DNA of 64,000 bases from Allocoprobacillus halotolerans (GCF_024399475.1 NZ_CP101620.1:1779608-1843607), one strand, 5' to 3'. Numbered from the stretch's first letter, positions 1 through 11,110 are shown. The notes: a model not told the origin generated them from the sequence alone. Numbers and translations are program-made.

Positions 1-25
1 CACTATTAAAGAGGTGTTATAGTTC

Positions 26-958
26 ATGGATTATAACAGTAACTTTTCTATTGTGATACCATGTTATAAGTCAAGTCAAACTATTGAAACAGTAGTAAAA
101 TTAACAAGTGATGAGTTATTAAAAATAGGTATTGAACATTTTGAATTTATTTTAGTTAATGATTGTTCTCCTGATGATGGTAGAACAATGACGGTGCTTA
201 AACAATTAACAAAAAAATATAAAAATATTACTGCAATAGATTTAGCAAAAAATGGTGGACAACATAATGCAACTATGTGTGGATTAAACTTTGCAGAAGG
301 CGACTATATTATTTCAATGGATGATGATATGCAAACTCATCCTAGTCAACTCATAAAATTAATTTCTGCAATTGACGATCAAACTGATATCGTTTATGGA
401 TACTATCCAGACAAAAAGCATAATATTTTAAGAAATTTATTTAGTATAATAAATTATTGGAGCGTTCGTATTTTGATAGGAAAACCTAAGGAATTAAAAA
501 CAAGTAGCTTTTGGATAATTAGGAGATATGTAAGAAATTATATAGTTCAATTTAAAAATAAAGACTGTTATTTACAAGGACTTTTTTAAGAACCACAAAA
601 AATATTAAGTCGATTCCAATAGAACACTTTGAAAGAAAAATAGGAACGTCAAATTATACATTCAAAAAACTCTTAATGTTGTATATAAAAATGTTATGCT
701 ATTCTATCATCCCAATACGTATGGCATCAATTTTTGGTTTTTTATTTTCTTTTATTGGCTTTATCGCCTCAATAATCGTATTTATTTTAAAATTAATGAA
801 CCCACAAGTTGTAAGTGGTTATACATCATTAATGTTTGCAATTTGTTTTTTTCTGGATTAATACTTTTTTTATTGGTATTATTGGAGAATATATAGCAAG
901 AATATTTTCTTCAGAGAGTAATGATCCACAATTTGTTATTAGAAAGGTATATAAATAG
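26..958 (+). CDS. DPM1/GtrB-like family 2 glycosyltransferase (frameshifted)
   Basis: Membrane-anchored GT2 predicted to load a sugar onto undecaprenyl phosphate at the inner face of the membrane. The N-terminus has the GT-A signature (SIVIPCYKS, then VNDCSPDDG) and a DDD-type metal motif (SMDDDMQTHPSQ). The C-terminal part carries two hydrophobic helices, as in GtrB/ArnC/DPM1 proteins. GAGGTG lies 10 bases before the ATG. The frame breaks three times, each at a T run one base short (582-587, 846-852, 865-871). Corrected, it is about 311 residues, the normal family length. It heads an operon with an ATP-grasp enzyme, a GT-C-like protein and small flippases, which is the layout of three-component glycan decoration systems. 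The sugar cannot be told. Confidence 0.82.
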
Positions 959-980
959 TTAATATTTTAAGGAGGCTTAT

Positions 981-2158
981 ATGAAAAAATTAATGATTTT
1001 AGGAGCAGGAATATATCAAGTTCCACTTATAAAAAAAGCAAAAGAAATGGGAGTATATACAATAGTTGTTAGTATTCCAGGAAAATATCCTGGTTTTCAA
1101 TTAGCAGATAAAGTATATTATGAAAATACAACGGATTATGATACGATTTTAAAGATAGCTAAAAAAGAAAAAATAGATGGTATTATGACTGCCGGTACAG
1201 ACGTAGCTGTTATTACTATAGGTTATGTATGTGACCAATTAGGCTTAAAAGGATTATCGCGTAGTGCAGCAGAACAAGCAACAAATAAAATGTTAATGAA
1301 AAAAGTTTTGAAAAAGAAGGTGTACGTACAGCTCGTTTTAGAGAAGTACATTTTAATGAAAATGAGATTGTACATGAAACAAAAGAATTAAAATTCCCAT
1401 TAATTTTTAAAGCAGTGGATACATCAGGAAGCAGAGGAATCATTAGAGTAGACAATAATAATGATTTTAAAAATGCAATGGAGTATGTTCGTGCAGCAAC
1501 AAAATTAGATTACTTTATTATAGAAGAATTTCTCATAGGTGATGAATTTGGTGCACAAGCATATGTACAAGATGGGAAAGTTGAATTTATTCTACCACAT
1601 GGTGACTATGTTTTTACAGGTGAAACAGGTGTTCCAGTAGGTCATTATGCACCATTTGAACTTGATGAAGTGATTATCAATGATATAAAAGAACAGTTAA
1701 AAAAAGCTGTGAAAGCTCTAGGACTTAATAACTGTGCAATTAATGCAGATTTTATGCTTGCTGATAATAAGCCATATGTATTGGAAATAGGTGGTAGATC
1801 GGGTGCTACTTGTTTAGCAGAATTAACATCTATCTATTATGACTTTGATTATTACGAAAAAATGATTAGAGTATCTTTGGGAGAAAAAGTTGATTTTTCT
1901 AGCAATAAAACAATACCAAATGCTAGTAAATTATTGATATCTAATAAAGATGGAATAATTGTTGATCAAGGTATTCAAGGCAATATAAAGAAAAATGTAG
2001 TTGAAATACAATTTGATTATAAAAAAGGTGATCATATCAAAAAATTCCAAGTTGGTCCTGATAGAATTGGACATATTATTACTAAAGGAAAAACTTTAAA
2101 GGAAACAAATCAACTATTAGAGGAAACAATTAATCAAATCTATGTTAACGTGGAATAA
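981..2158 (+). CDS. ATP-grasp carboxylate-amine ligase-like protein (frameshifted)
   Basis: ATP-grasp enzymes join a carboxylate to an amine or thiol through an acyl-phosphate. The N-terminus is a Rossmann-like pre-ATP-grasp fold (MKKLMILGAGIYQVPLIKKA, then a TAGTD loop). The second half has the ATP-grasp core (VDTSGSRGI, then YFIIEEFLIGDEFGAQ, then VLEIGGRSGATCLAE with the Mg-binding acidic residue and Asn-like position). TAAGGAGG precedes the ATG. The frame breaks once, at the T run 1306-1309; adding one T gives about 392 residues and a continuous core. Its end overlaps the next gene by 17 bases. Lying between a sugar-loading GT2 and a GT-C-like protein, it may attach an amino acid or other acyl group to the exported sugar. 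That role is inference. Confidence 0.8.
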
Positions 2159-4148
2159 AATTAGAAAATATTATAAGAATCATCCTTTTATTTATGCATT
2201 TATCTTAAATGTTTTATTAGTCACTATTTTTTATATATTCAATGTGCCTTATAATCAGACAAATGATGATACAGGAATGGCTGCTATAGCTGCTAATGCA
2301 TATGGTAGCTATTCCACTCATTTGGTTTTTGAAAATTTTATATATGGATATATTTTAAACTTTTTTTATAAATTAGTTCCACTTATTAATTGGTATTCTA
2401 TATTTGAATTATTATTAACAATAGGCTCATTTACTGCAATATTTGGTGTATATTTTAAATCAGTGACTAAAAAAGTTCATAGAATAATAGGTATTTTAAT
2501 ATTGGTTTGTCTTGTTAAAGATTTTTATCTTATTTTGCAGTTTACAAAAGTCGCAAGTGTATGTGCAATTGCTGGATATGTATTATCTTTTTACTATTTG
2601 AAACACAATTGTGATATAAAATACTATCCAATATCAATCTTATTTTTATTAATGAGTTGTTTTTTAAGATATAAATGTTTTTTTATTGCCACTGTATTTG
2701 CTGGGATTTATGGATTGGTTTTTATATTAATTCCTAATATAAAAAATAGAGAAAAAATCTTTTTACAATTAAAGCATTATTTTATTTATTTTCCTTTAAT
2801 GTTTATTTTAATGTTTACATTTATAATTGCTGACAATATGTATTATCAAAGCAATGAAGAATGGGCAAAATATACGGAGTTTAATAGACTTAGAGCTAAT
2901 TTATTAGATTATGGATGGGATGAACCATTTCCTAATTATGAAGAAAATAAGGAAGCATATGATGCATTAGACATAAATGCTAATGATGTGGAATTTTATT
3001 CAATGGGTTGTTTATCAGATGAGCAAAATCTTACAATAACAAAATTAAATGATCTCAAAGAATTAAAGAATGAAATAACATATAAAAATTTTAATGTATT
3101 TCAAGCTGGAAAAAGTTTTATAAAGAGTATATTTGATGCACCACTTATTCTTTTGTTATTAATTTTGTTTATTGATTACATTGTTGAATATCGTTTAGAT
3201 AATAATTCTTTATATTCGATTCTTATATTATTAGGATATTTTGCATTTTATATGTATATGTTCATGTTAAATAGAATTGTAAATTGGCTACTTGTTTCTA
3301 TTACATTAATGGCATTAATATCACTATTGATGATTTATCCAAAAATGAAAAGAAAACAAAATTTTTATCATAAAGAATGGATATTAGTTGCATGTTGTAT
3401 ATGTTTCTTTGTATTGACTTTTAATAAAATGACATATAATCAATTAAAGAATGATCGATATGAAGCAACAAGGCTTTATGAATATATGGAGAGTAATAAT
3501 GAAAACATTTTAGTTGCTGACAGAAATGTTTTTAGATGGAATTATAAATACTTTTCAGCATTTAAACATATTGGTGAAGATTTTTATACGCATCAAGTTG
3601 ACTTAGGTGGTTGGCTTGCACGAACACCATTTATGCACAAAATAATGAAAGATAACAATATATCTAATATATATACTGCATTATATGAAAATGATAATGT
3701 GTTTTTTTATACATCAGCGAGTGACCAACTTTTATTACAATATCTTCATGACCATTACAATGAAAATGTAAGTATGTCTATTGTTAGACAATTTGATGGC
3801 GTTAAACTCATTAAATATTCTACGTATCAGAAAAAAGGAAGTAAAAAGAAAGAAAAATTCAGAGTTGAAAAGATTATAACTGATACAAATTATGAATACT
3901 ATAATGAAATCCAAGTATCAGTACCAATGGAAGGTATTAAAAACATTAAAGATGTATATCTAAATGTAATAGATGGTAAAAATAAACAATCTTATATGGC
4001 TTATAATACTTATTTTAGTCTAGGTGATAGAACTTATATAAGCTTTTTTATTAGAAAAGAGATATTTGAAGAACATAATTTTAATGAATGTGAATTATTG
4101 CTTATTATAGACGATCAAAATTCATATCTAAAAAAGGAGGCATTGTAA
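2142..4148 (+). CDS. Polytopic membrane protein, GT-C glycosyltransferase-like
   Basis: A 668-residue protein with roughly eleven hydrophobic segments in residues 15-430 followed by a soluble C-terminal domain of about 200 residues. The first outer loop carries an NQTNDDTGM motif. Acidic residues at this place are the hallmark of GT-C enzymes that use polyprenyl-phosphate sugars outside the membrane. I do not recognise a named family. Its place after a DPM1-like GT2 and before two small flippase-type proteins supports a role as the transferring enzyme of a decoration system. It is intact. The start overlaps the ATP-grasp gene, which suggests translational coupling, and AAAAGGAGG at its end serves the next gene. 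Confidence 0.7.
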   Translation: MLTWNKIRKYYKNHPFIYAFILNVLLVTIFYIFNVPYNQTNDDTGMAAIAANAYGSYSTHLVFENFIYGYILNFFYKLVPLINWYSIFELLLTIGSFTAIFGVYFKSVTKKVHRIIGILILVCLVKDFYLILQFTKVASVCAIAGYVLSFYYLKHNCDIKYYPISILFLLMSCFLRYKCFFIATVFAGIYGLVFILIPNIKNREKIFLQLKHYFIYFPLMFILMFTFIIADNMYYQSNEEWAKYTEFNRLRANLLDYGWDEPFPNYEENKEAYDALDINANDVEFYSMGCLSDEQNLTITKLNDLKELKNEITYKNFNVFQAGKSFIKSIFDAPLILLLLILFIDYIVEYRLDNNSLYSILILLGYFAFYMYMFMLNRIVNWLLVSITLMALISLLMIYPKMKRKQNFYHKEWILVACCICFFVLTFNKMTYNQLKNDRYEATRLYEYMESNNENILVADRNVFRWNYKYFSAFKHIGEDFYTHQVDLGGWLARTPFMHKIMKDNNISNIYTALYENDNVFFYTSASDQLLLQYLHDHYNENVSMSIVRQFDGVKLIKYSTYQKKGSKKKEKFRVEKIITDTNYEYYNEIQVSVPMEGIKNIKDVYLNVIDGKNKQSYMAYNTYFSLGDRTYISFFIRKEIFEEHNFNECELLLIIDDQNSYLKKEAL

Positions 4149-4149
4149 A

Positions 4150-4501
4150 ATGAAAACAAGGAATTTGAATAATTTTTTTAAAATTCAATTTATTGTTTTT
4201 ATATATTCATTAGTAAGCCTATTTTCTAAAATTTCATCTAATTTTATGGGTGAGTATGGAATTTTTTCTTTTCAATTTTTTTTATCGGTAAGTTTTATGC
4301 TACTGATGCTAGCAATATATGCTTTATTATGGCAAGGTATACTAAAAAAATCCGCTTTCTTTTGCATACATAAATAAAGGCACTCAACTAATATGGTCAA
4401 TATTTTGGTCATTGATAGTATTCAAAGAAGGCATAACAATATTCAATGTTTTGGGAACTGCTATTGTATTAGTGGGAATATATATGGTGAATAAAAAATG
4501 A
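4150..4501 (+). CDS. Small EamA/SMR-type flippase subunit A (frameshifted)
   Basis: A four-helix protein of the size and pattern of ArnE/ArnF and small multidrug resistance proteins, which flip undecaprenyl-phosphate sugars or drugs. The first part has three helices; after the break comes the typical ending (GTQLIWSIFW, then a helix ending VGIYMVNKK). The frame breaks at the A run 4344-4350. Two bases appear to be missing there, and restoring them gives about 117 residues. Start chosen by AAAGGAGG seven bases upstream. The stop overlaps the start of its partner as ATGA. Paired small flippases are usual for heterodimeric members of this family. Confidence 0.72.
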
Positions 4502-4848
4502 AAGAACTCATTAGCAATCCTAGTTTTTGGATAATGCTAGCTTCAGCATTTTTAGCTGCTTTATCACAAATATTATTGAAATTGAGTGCGAATAAAAAAT
4601 ATAAAAATAAACTATATGAAATTCTTAACCCATTAGTATTGAGTGGTTATGTAATATTATTATGTACAATGTTTATGAATATTATTGCTTATAGAGGGTT
4701 GGACTATAAAATTGGTCCTATATTAAATTCTACAACGTATATTTTTGTTATCTTATTAAGTCTTATGATATTAAAAGAAAAGATAGCAAAAAATAAATTT
4801 ATGGGAATTATGCTTATTATTTTAGGTTTAATTGTATTTAATATGTAA
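4498..4848 (+). CDS. Small EamA/SMR-type flippase subunit B
   Basis: 116 residues, four predicted transmembrane helices (about 10-30, 47-67, 76-94, 98-115). Residues typical of ArnE/ArnF-like proteins are visible: a Q in helix 1 (ALSQILLKLS) and the ending motif LKEKIAKNKFMGIMLIILGL. It overlaps subunit A by four bases, so the two are probably made together and act as a dimer. In the operon it would move the lipid-linked sugar made by the first gene to the outer face, where the GT-C-like protein could use it. The exact substrate is unknown. Confidence 0.75.
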   Translation: MKELISNPSFWIMLASAFLAALSQILLKLSANKKYKNKLYEILNPLVLSGYVILLCTMFMNIIAYRGLDYKIGPILNSTTYIFVILLSLMILKEKIAKNKFMGIMLIILGLIVFNM

Positions 4849-4906
4849 AAAATCGAAAAATAGTTATTTACATTATACTATGTCAATAATTGGTTTTTTA
4901 ATCTTA

Positions 4907-4935
4907 TTGTTATATAAAGTGTTACAATTTATAAT
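4907..4935 (+). promoter_or_regulatory. Sigma-70-type promoter for the YG-repeat NlpC/P60 gene
   Basis: TTGTTA (4907-4912) and TATAAT (4930-4935) are separated by exactly 17 bases. It lies about 95 bases before the ATG at 5029, so the wall-hydrolase gene probably has its own transcript separate from the upstream glycan operon. Confidence 0.6.
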
Positions 4936-5028
4936 AAAATATATAAATGATATATACCAAAAATGATATTATTTTCTATACAATAGAAAAATTTACAGTA
5001 TTGGTATCTATGATTATGGGAGGAAAAA

Positions 5029-7468
5029 ATGAAACTTAAATTATTTTTTTAGTATCCATGTTATTTTGTTTAAGCATCATTGGTTATTATACAATTGTAA
5101 GTGCAAAAAGTAATGATGTTATAAATAATGTAATAAGCATAACTAGTAAATCAATTACGTACGAAATTGTAGAAACAGAAAATGGCAGATATTATTATAA
5201 AGATGGTAAACTTATAAAAGGATACATTGAAACAGATGATGGAAAAATTTATTATGCTGATGAAGAAACTGGAAAACTTTTAACTGGTATGCAAACAACC
5301 AAAAAAGGAACATACTATTTTTGTAGTGATGGAACGGTTTTAAAAGGAAAAGTTGCTAAAGTTAATGGAAAAAGATATTTGTTCTCTGAAACAGATGGAA
5401 AATTACGCAAGGGATATTCTGCTTTATCAGACGGAAGAAAATACTACTCTGATAAAACTACTGGAGAATTGCAAATAGGAATGATTTCTATTAATGATAC
5501 GACAACATATTATTTTTTAGCTGATGGAACTGCGGCTAAGAATTCTATAAGAACTATAAATAACCGTAAGTATTATTTTGGTGATACCGGAAACATAAAA
5601 AAGGTTACATTCAAACATCAAATGGTGAAATTTATTGTGGAGATGCGACAGATGGGCATTTTGTTACAGGTATGCAAACAACAGCAGCTGGAACATATTA
5701 TTTTTGTAATAATGGTACTGTTATGAAAGGAAAAGTTACCAATATTAATGGGAAAAGATATTTATTTTCTGAAACCGATGGTAAATTACGTAAAGGATAT
5801 ACTGATATGTCTGATGGTAGAAAATATTACTCAGATAAAACTACAGGAATATTACAAACTGGAATGATTGCTATTAATAGCACTACAACATATTATTTCC
5901 AAGCTGACGGAACAATAATGAAAAGTAAAGTTTATAAAACCGCTGATGGGAAAAGGTATTTATTTTCTGATACAGGAAATCTCCAAAGAGGTTATACACA
6001 ACTTAAAGATGGTCGTTATTATTATGGTGATAAAGAAACCGGTGAACTGCAGACTGGTATGATACAGATTAATGATGAAACCACATATTATTTTAAATCT
6101 AATGGAACAATTATGAAATCTACTGTTTACAAAAGATCAAGCGATGGAAAACGTTTTTTATTTGCTGATAACGGCAATCTGCAAAGAGGATATACACAGC
6201 TTAAAGATGGTCGTTATTATTACGGTGATAAAATAACAGGTGTATTAAAAACTGGAATGATTGCAATAAACAGTGAAACTACTTATTATTTTAGAATAAA
6301 TGGCTCTATTATGAAATCCACAGTGTACGCATCTGGAAACAAACGTTACTTGTTTAATGATACAGGCAATTTGCAAAGAGGCTATACACAGCTTAAAGAT
6401 GGTCGTTATTATTATGGGGATAAAGAAACAGGTGAATTACAAACAGGAAAAATTGCAATAAATGAAGAAACAACGTACTACTTTAACAAAGATGGAACTT
6501 TAAAATCAGGACTTATTACAATAGACAACAATGAGTACTATTTTTCACCTGAAACTAAAAACATGCAGACTGGTATGCAAATTATCAATGATAAAAGATA
6601 CTGGTTTAATAGAGAAAATGGTAAGGCAGAAATTGGAGTTATTTATGTTGATACTATTGATAGAAATTATTATTTTGATTATACACAACAAAGTGGTTTA
6701 CGTTATGGAATCCAAAAATACAATGGAAAAACGTACTATTTTGACGATGAATATGGAATAGGTTTAAAAAATCTTCAATATGTGAAGGAAACAGAACATT
6801 TAAATGAAGGTTATGATGGCCTTTATTATTTTAATCCAGAAACATACGAAATGGAATTTAATAAAATAATAAATATTTCAGAATTAAATAAAAATGATAC
6901 ATTAAGTAATATAGATTTTAATGCAGGTAATGATGGTAAAGTCACAATTTCTTCGAGTGTTCCATTTTCTTCTTTAAATAAAAGAAGTCAATTTGTTTAT
7001 AGTGCACTACAATGTGTTGGTGAAAAGTACGCATATACTGATTCAGAACAAGGTTATAATTGCTCATCACTTGTTTTTGATGCTACAAGGAAAGCTGCTA
7101 TAAATGTTTTTGGAAATCAAGATGATATTTCCGATATGTGGAAAAGCAAAGATCAAGCAAAATATGTTTTAGAAAATAATATGACATACACAGATGAAAC
7201 ATTATTAAAACCTGGTGATTTAATATTTTTTAATCAAGAAGCATGTGGAAACAAAAATGTCGATGAAAATGGTCATTGTATTCATATATTTAACTATAAT
7301 GGTGTAAGATATCATCCACATCATGTAGGAATATATTTAGGTAATGGGCAAGTTGTTGAAGCATATGAACCAAGGGGTGGTGTTGTTATTCAAAATATGC
7401 ATTTATTAACTGAAGAAGACAATAATAACTATTATTATATTTTTTGTGCGAATATTTTTAATGACTAA
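5029..7468 (+). CDS. Secreted YG-repeat cell-wall-binding protein with C-terminal NlpC/P60 domain (frameshifted)
   Basis: Predicted extracellular peptidoglycan peptidase. GGGAGG precedes ATG 5029. With one T added to the run 5044-5050, the start reads through a normal signal peptide ending VSA before KSND. Then come about fifteen aromatic wall-binding repeats of the YYF..DG / GKRYLFSDTGNLQRGY type. The last 150 residues match NlpC/P60: catalytic Cys in YNCSSLVFDATRKA (Cys codon about 7061) and the His in HHVGIYLGNGQVVEAYEPRG. A second break is the A run 5597-5602, one base short. Corrected length is about 813 residues. It has its own promoter and ends before a strong terminator, so it is probably monocistronic. 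It likely trims peptide stems while bound to wall polymer. Confidence 0.85.
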
Positions 7469-7574
7469 TATGATTTTTTTAGTTGTAATAGTAAATTTTG
7501 GACTATCAATATTGTGACAAATATTAGTATAAAAATTAGTTTTATTTGGTTATAATAATTTTTGCAATTAATTT

Positions 7575-7610
7575 ATACTATCACTAGATGTATTTAGTGA
7601 TAGTATTTTT
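7575..7610 (+). terminator. Intrinsic terminator after the NlpC/P60 gene
   Basis: A perfect 11-bp inverted repeat (ATACTATCACT at 7575-7585 and its complement at 7596-7606) with a 10-base loop, followed by a T tract. Confidence 0.8.
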
Positions 7611-8162
7611 GGTAAACAGGAAGTTTTATCTATAGTATATTCTTCCTGCTTTCTTGTAATATTATTTATTATTTTATTTATAACCGCTTATCACTTTTCT
7701 TTATGTAACAATTATTTCCATAATTTGTGTTATATGATAACTAAGAATTTTAAATTAATGCTAGATTTAATTGCTAGAAGACAAAATGATTTATCGTGGT
7801 ATCTGATATAATTTAGTAATATATTACTGAAAATCGGCTATCTTTTATTTGTTGATTATTTCGTGTGTTCTGGATTCATCCTCATCTTGTGAACTTAGTG
7901 GTTGATTAACGTGAAATAATCATTGTTGCTTATTTCACTAAAAAGATAACATTATGTCATTTATTTGATGATAAAATAGAACAAGTAATACAATTCAATT
8001 TTCAAAATGAAATATTTATTTATGAAATAATATGGTGCATAAATATTTTCCCATCAACTGTATTATTAATTTAAGTATTCAAAGACTATGTAGTTAAAAT
8101 ATAATTTTAAAATATACTTTATAATAGCTCATTATATTAGAGTTTGGTGAAAGGAGGTTGTT
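7611..8162. other. Gene-free AT-rich stretch with a nested inverted repeat
   Basis: No convincing reading frame on either strand. It holds nested arms: TATCTTTT at 7839-7846 pairs with 7941-7948, and GATTATTTC at 7854-7862 pairs with 7913-7921. These could fold into one long imperfect hairpin or be the remains of a small mobile element. A TATAAT at 8120-8125 is a possible -10 box for the next gene, without a clear -35. AAAGGAGG at 8151-8158 is the ribosome site for that gene. Confidence 0.4.
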
Positions 8163-8777
8163 ATGGAAATATTAAAAAGACAAATAATTGCATTTATTTT
8201 AATGATTTCTATAATTTGTATGTCTGTATTTTATTTTACTTATCAAAAGGATGAAGTATTAATTGTTTATTTTTCTCCTGGAGAAAATAGTAAAGTAGAT
8301 ATAGCTTCATCTTGTAGCGTTACACAAATAAACGATAAAAATATTGGTACAATTCGTTATCTGACAGATAAAATCAATACATTTGTTAAAGGAGATGTAT
8401 TTCCTATAAAAACTTCAGAAAAATATTCTGGCAATATTAACAAAGTTGTTGAAAAGGCCAAAAAAGAACAAGAAAAAAATGTCTATCCTGTGATTTCTAA
8501 CAAAATTGATAATTTAGATAAATATAATATTATTTTTGTTGGATATCCCATATGGTGGAGTGATATGCCGCAAGTCATGTATTCTTTTTTTGATGAATAT
8601 GATTTTTCAGAGAAAGTCATTATTCCATATTCAACAAGTAAATCAGGTAGAGGAGCACAAATAGAATCAAAGATAAAAGAACTAGAACCCAATGCCACAG
8701 TAAAACCATCTTTAAATATATTAAGTAATCATGTTAAAGATAGTGACGATGCAATACAAAAATGGTTAAAAAAATAG
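8163..8777 (+). CDS. Membrane-anchored flavodoxin-like protein
   Basis: 204 residues with one N-terminal hydrophobic segment (about 8-27) followed by a flavodoxin fold. The FMN phosphate loop is visible as VYFSPGENSK, the second flavin loop as GYPIWWSDMPQVMYSF, and the last one as PYSTSKSGRGAQIE. These are typical of the Flavodoxin_4 group. The N-terminal segment suggests the domain is tethered to the membrane, probably outside, or that it is a lipid-associated electron carrier. AAAGGAGG precedes the ATG. It sits directly before an LCP ligase gene, 42 bases apart, so the two may be co-transcribed. Its redox partner is not visible. Confidence 0.8.
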   Translation: MEILKRQIIAFILMISIICMSVFYFTYQKDEVLIVYFSPGENSKVDIASSCSVTQINDKNIGTIRYLTDKINTFVKGDVFPIKTSEKYSGNINKVVEKAKKEQEKNVYPVISNKIDNLDKYNIIFVGYPIWWSDMPQVMYSFFDEYDFSEKVIIPYSTSKSGRGAQIESKIKELEPNATVKPSLNILSNHVKDSDDAIQKWLKK

Positions 8778-8819
8778 AATTTTAAAACGATAAATTAAAA
8801 TCAAGGTGGAAAGATAACA

Positions 8820-10246
8820 ATGAAAAAATATTTAAAGTACATCAAAACTTCTGTAATTGGTAAAGTGACATTTGTTTTGTTAATATTTATAATGTTTTTA
8901 GGAATGTATTGCTTTTCCCAAATCTCTATCTATGTGCCAACAGATATTTTTATGATATCTTTGATAGTTTTTACTATTATTATTGTTTTATTAGTATTTT
9001 CTCATTATAAAATTCCTAAAATAGCAATTGTTTTGGAAATTATTGTTTGCATATGTTTGAGTATTTGTGTGCTTGGAGTACAAAAAGTAAATACTTTTAC
9101 AGACAAAGTAACAGAAATTGAAGAATTTGAATCAGTGCAAATTGTTACATTGAAAGATTCTAATATCACAAAAGAACAGTCCTTTTCTGATTTGATATTG
9201 GCGTATAGTCAAGATGATAATCAATCATATATCAAATCATCAGAAATATTAAAAGAAAATAAAAAAAGTATTAAAATTGAAAAACCTTATGAGAACATGG
9301 AAGACGCATATAATGATTTAAAAAATAAAAAAATAGATTTACTAGTTTTAACAAATATTGGAAAAAGCGATTTATCGATTATTGATGAAAATTATACAGA
9401 TAAAATCAAAATTATTCTATCAAAAAATTATAGAATCGAAAGTGCCTCTACAAAAAATGTGGATATTTCTCAAAATCCATTTACTATATATTTTCAAGGA
9501 ACTGATTTATCTTCAAAAAACAATATTAATTCCACAGGGAGAGGTGATGTTAATATTTTATTAACAGTTAATCCAAAAACAAAAAAGTAAACCTTCAAGT
9601 TATTCCTAGAGATTTATTTGTCTATATACCCTGCAAAAATGCCAATAGTAAATTATCTTATAGTGGATGGTGGGGAGGAGTTCAATCCTCTATTGCAAGC
9701 ATTGAAGATAAATTAGATATTGAAATTAATTATTATGCTAAAATAAATTTTGATGGATTAATTGATTTAGTTGATGCTTTAGATGGTGTTAAAGTATATA
9801 GTCATTATACATACGATGCCGAAGGTTATCATTTTACAAAAGGATATAATGAAGTTGATGGAGAAAAAGCTTTAATATTTGCCAGAGCAAGAAAAATGCT
9901 TCCTTTAAATGAAAGATCAAGAGGATACCAGCAAATGGAATTGATTAAAGGGATTTTTAGTAAATTTTCCCAAGAACCTACATATAGTTATGCGCTAAAT
10001 ATTATTGATACATTAGAAAATAATTTTACTACAAATCTACCAAAAAAAGATTTTATTAAAGCATATCAATTAGTGGTAGACTTGTTGCCTGAACTTCAAA
10101 CAATGGAAAATCATTCTATTGAAGGAGTATATAAATGGCATTATGATGAAGTGAGAACCAATTATTATCAATATTATTTTTATCCTGATAGTGGTGAATT
10201 AGAAGATGTAAAAGAAAGAATTCAATGTATTTTGGACGGTAAATAA
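8820..10246 (+). CDS. LCP (LytR-CpsA-Psr) family glycopolymer ligase (frameshifted)
   Basis: LCP enzymes transfer undecaprenyl-linked glycopolymers to peptidoglycan outside the membrane. There are three hydrophobic segments within the first 90 residues, then an accessory domain, then the LCP core (FTIYFQGTD, SRGDVN-like GRGDVNILLTVNP, IPRDLFVYIP, and ARARKMLPLNERSRGYQQ with the conserved arginines). The frame breaks at the A run 9581-9586, one base short. Corrected length is about 475 residues. It is a paralogue of the intact LCP gene at 48796 and has the same accessory-domain layout. It is a candidate attachment enzyme for the polysaccharide encoded downstream. Confidence 0.88.
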
Positions 10247-10310
10247 CACTATGTTATATTCTTTTTCAAAAACTAAACTATTAGTCATGATTAAATACTT
10301 TATAAAATCA

Positions 10311-10357
10311 AAAAGAGCTAGAATAAGAATATTAAATTCTTTTTCTAGCTCTTTTGC
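10311..10357 (+). terminator. Intrinsic terminator after the LCP gene
   Basis: A perfect 13-bp stem (AAAAGAGCTAGAA at 10311-10323, complement at 10343-10355) with a 19-base loop and T-rich right arm. A-rich and T-rich flanks would let it work in both directions. Confidence 0.75.
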
Positions 10358-10502
10358 ATTTACAAAATAAAACAGGTAAGTCCTCTATAATTCACACACT
10401 ACAAAACCTCGTTTCCTTGTAAGCGTCAAATGAAATAGCACTGATATTTATAAAACAAATCATATAAAATGTAACTACCAATTGAAAAGGAGGTTTAGCT
10501 AC

Positions 10503-10766
10503 ATGAAATATGATTGGAAAAAGATCATTGATGATCAGCTGAACAGTGGACTCACTGTTAATAAATACTGTGATGAACATCATCTTGCTCTCAGCTCTTT
10601 CTATAAAAATAAAAGGAAGATTCAAAAGGATTCGGTTTCTACTGATATCTTTCTGCCTGTTGGAGTTATTGATGACATGCCAGCTCTTGTATCGATGAAT
10701 ATTGATGGTCATACTGTTGAATTTGATTCTTCATTGCTTGATAAAGTCATTGGTGCATTAAAATGA
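10503..10766 (+). CDS. tnpA: IS66 TnpA-like accessory protein
   Basis: 87 residues starting MKYDWKKIIDDQLNSGL. It has the short helix-turn-helix layout of IS66 Orf1 (TVNKYCDEHHLALSSFYK). The start is set by AAAAGGAGG ten bases upstream. The end overlaps tnpB by four bases (ATGA). TnpA is needed for transposition in studied IS66 elements and probably binds the ends. Confidence 0.85.
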   Translation: MKYDWKKIIDDQLNSGLTVNKYCDEHHLALSSFYKNKRKIQKDSVSTDIFLPVGVIDDMPALVSMNIDGHTVEFDSSLLDKVIGALK

Positions 10767-11110
10767 TCATTAACACCGATGAAATCAAGAATATATATGT
10801 TTCAAGCCATTATGTTGATATGCGAAAGTCGATTGATGGTTTGACACAGATCGTGAATCTTCACTTTCAGATGAATGTTCTTGATCATAGTTTGTTTATC
10901 TTTACAAACAAAGCCAGAAACAGGATCAAGATACTCTATTATGAATCCAATGGTTTCTGGCTGTTCATCAAAAGACTTGAACATGGCAGGTTCAAGATTG
11001 AAGAACATGATGATTCCAATACAAGAAAAATAACTTCCACTCAGCTCAACTGGCTTTTGGAAGGCCTTGAATTTGAAGAAAAATTCAAAGAAAAACAGCT
11101 TCTCATCTAA
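10763..11110 (+). CDS. tnpB: IS66 TnpB-like accessory protein
   Basis: 115 residues with the IS66 Orf2 signature: YVSSHYVDMRKSIDGLTQIV near the start, then IKILYYESNGFWLFIKRLEHGRF. This is the full usual length. It overlaps tnpA by four bases and precedes tnpC. The biochemical role in transposition is not settled. Confidence 0.92.
   Translation: MIINTDEIKNIYVSSHYVDMRKSIDGLTQIVNLHFQMNVLDHSLFIFTNKARNRIKILYYESNGFWLFIKRLEHGRFKIEEHDDSNTRKITSTQLNWLLEGLEFEEKFKEKQLLI

Noticed and set aside
582-871. Poly-T tracts as phase-variable switches of the first glycosyltransferase
   Set aside because: The same one-base losses occur in nearly every long gene, so an assembly error is the simpler reading. Kept only as a minor alternative.
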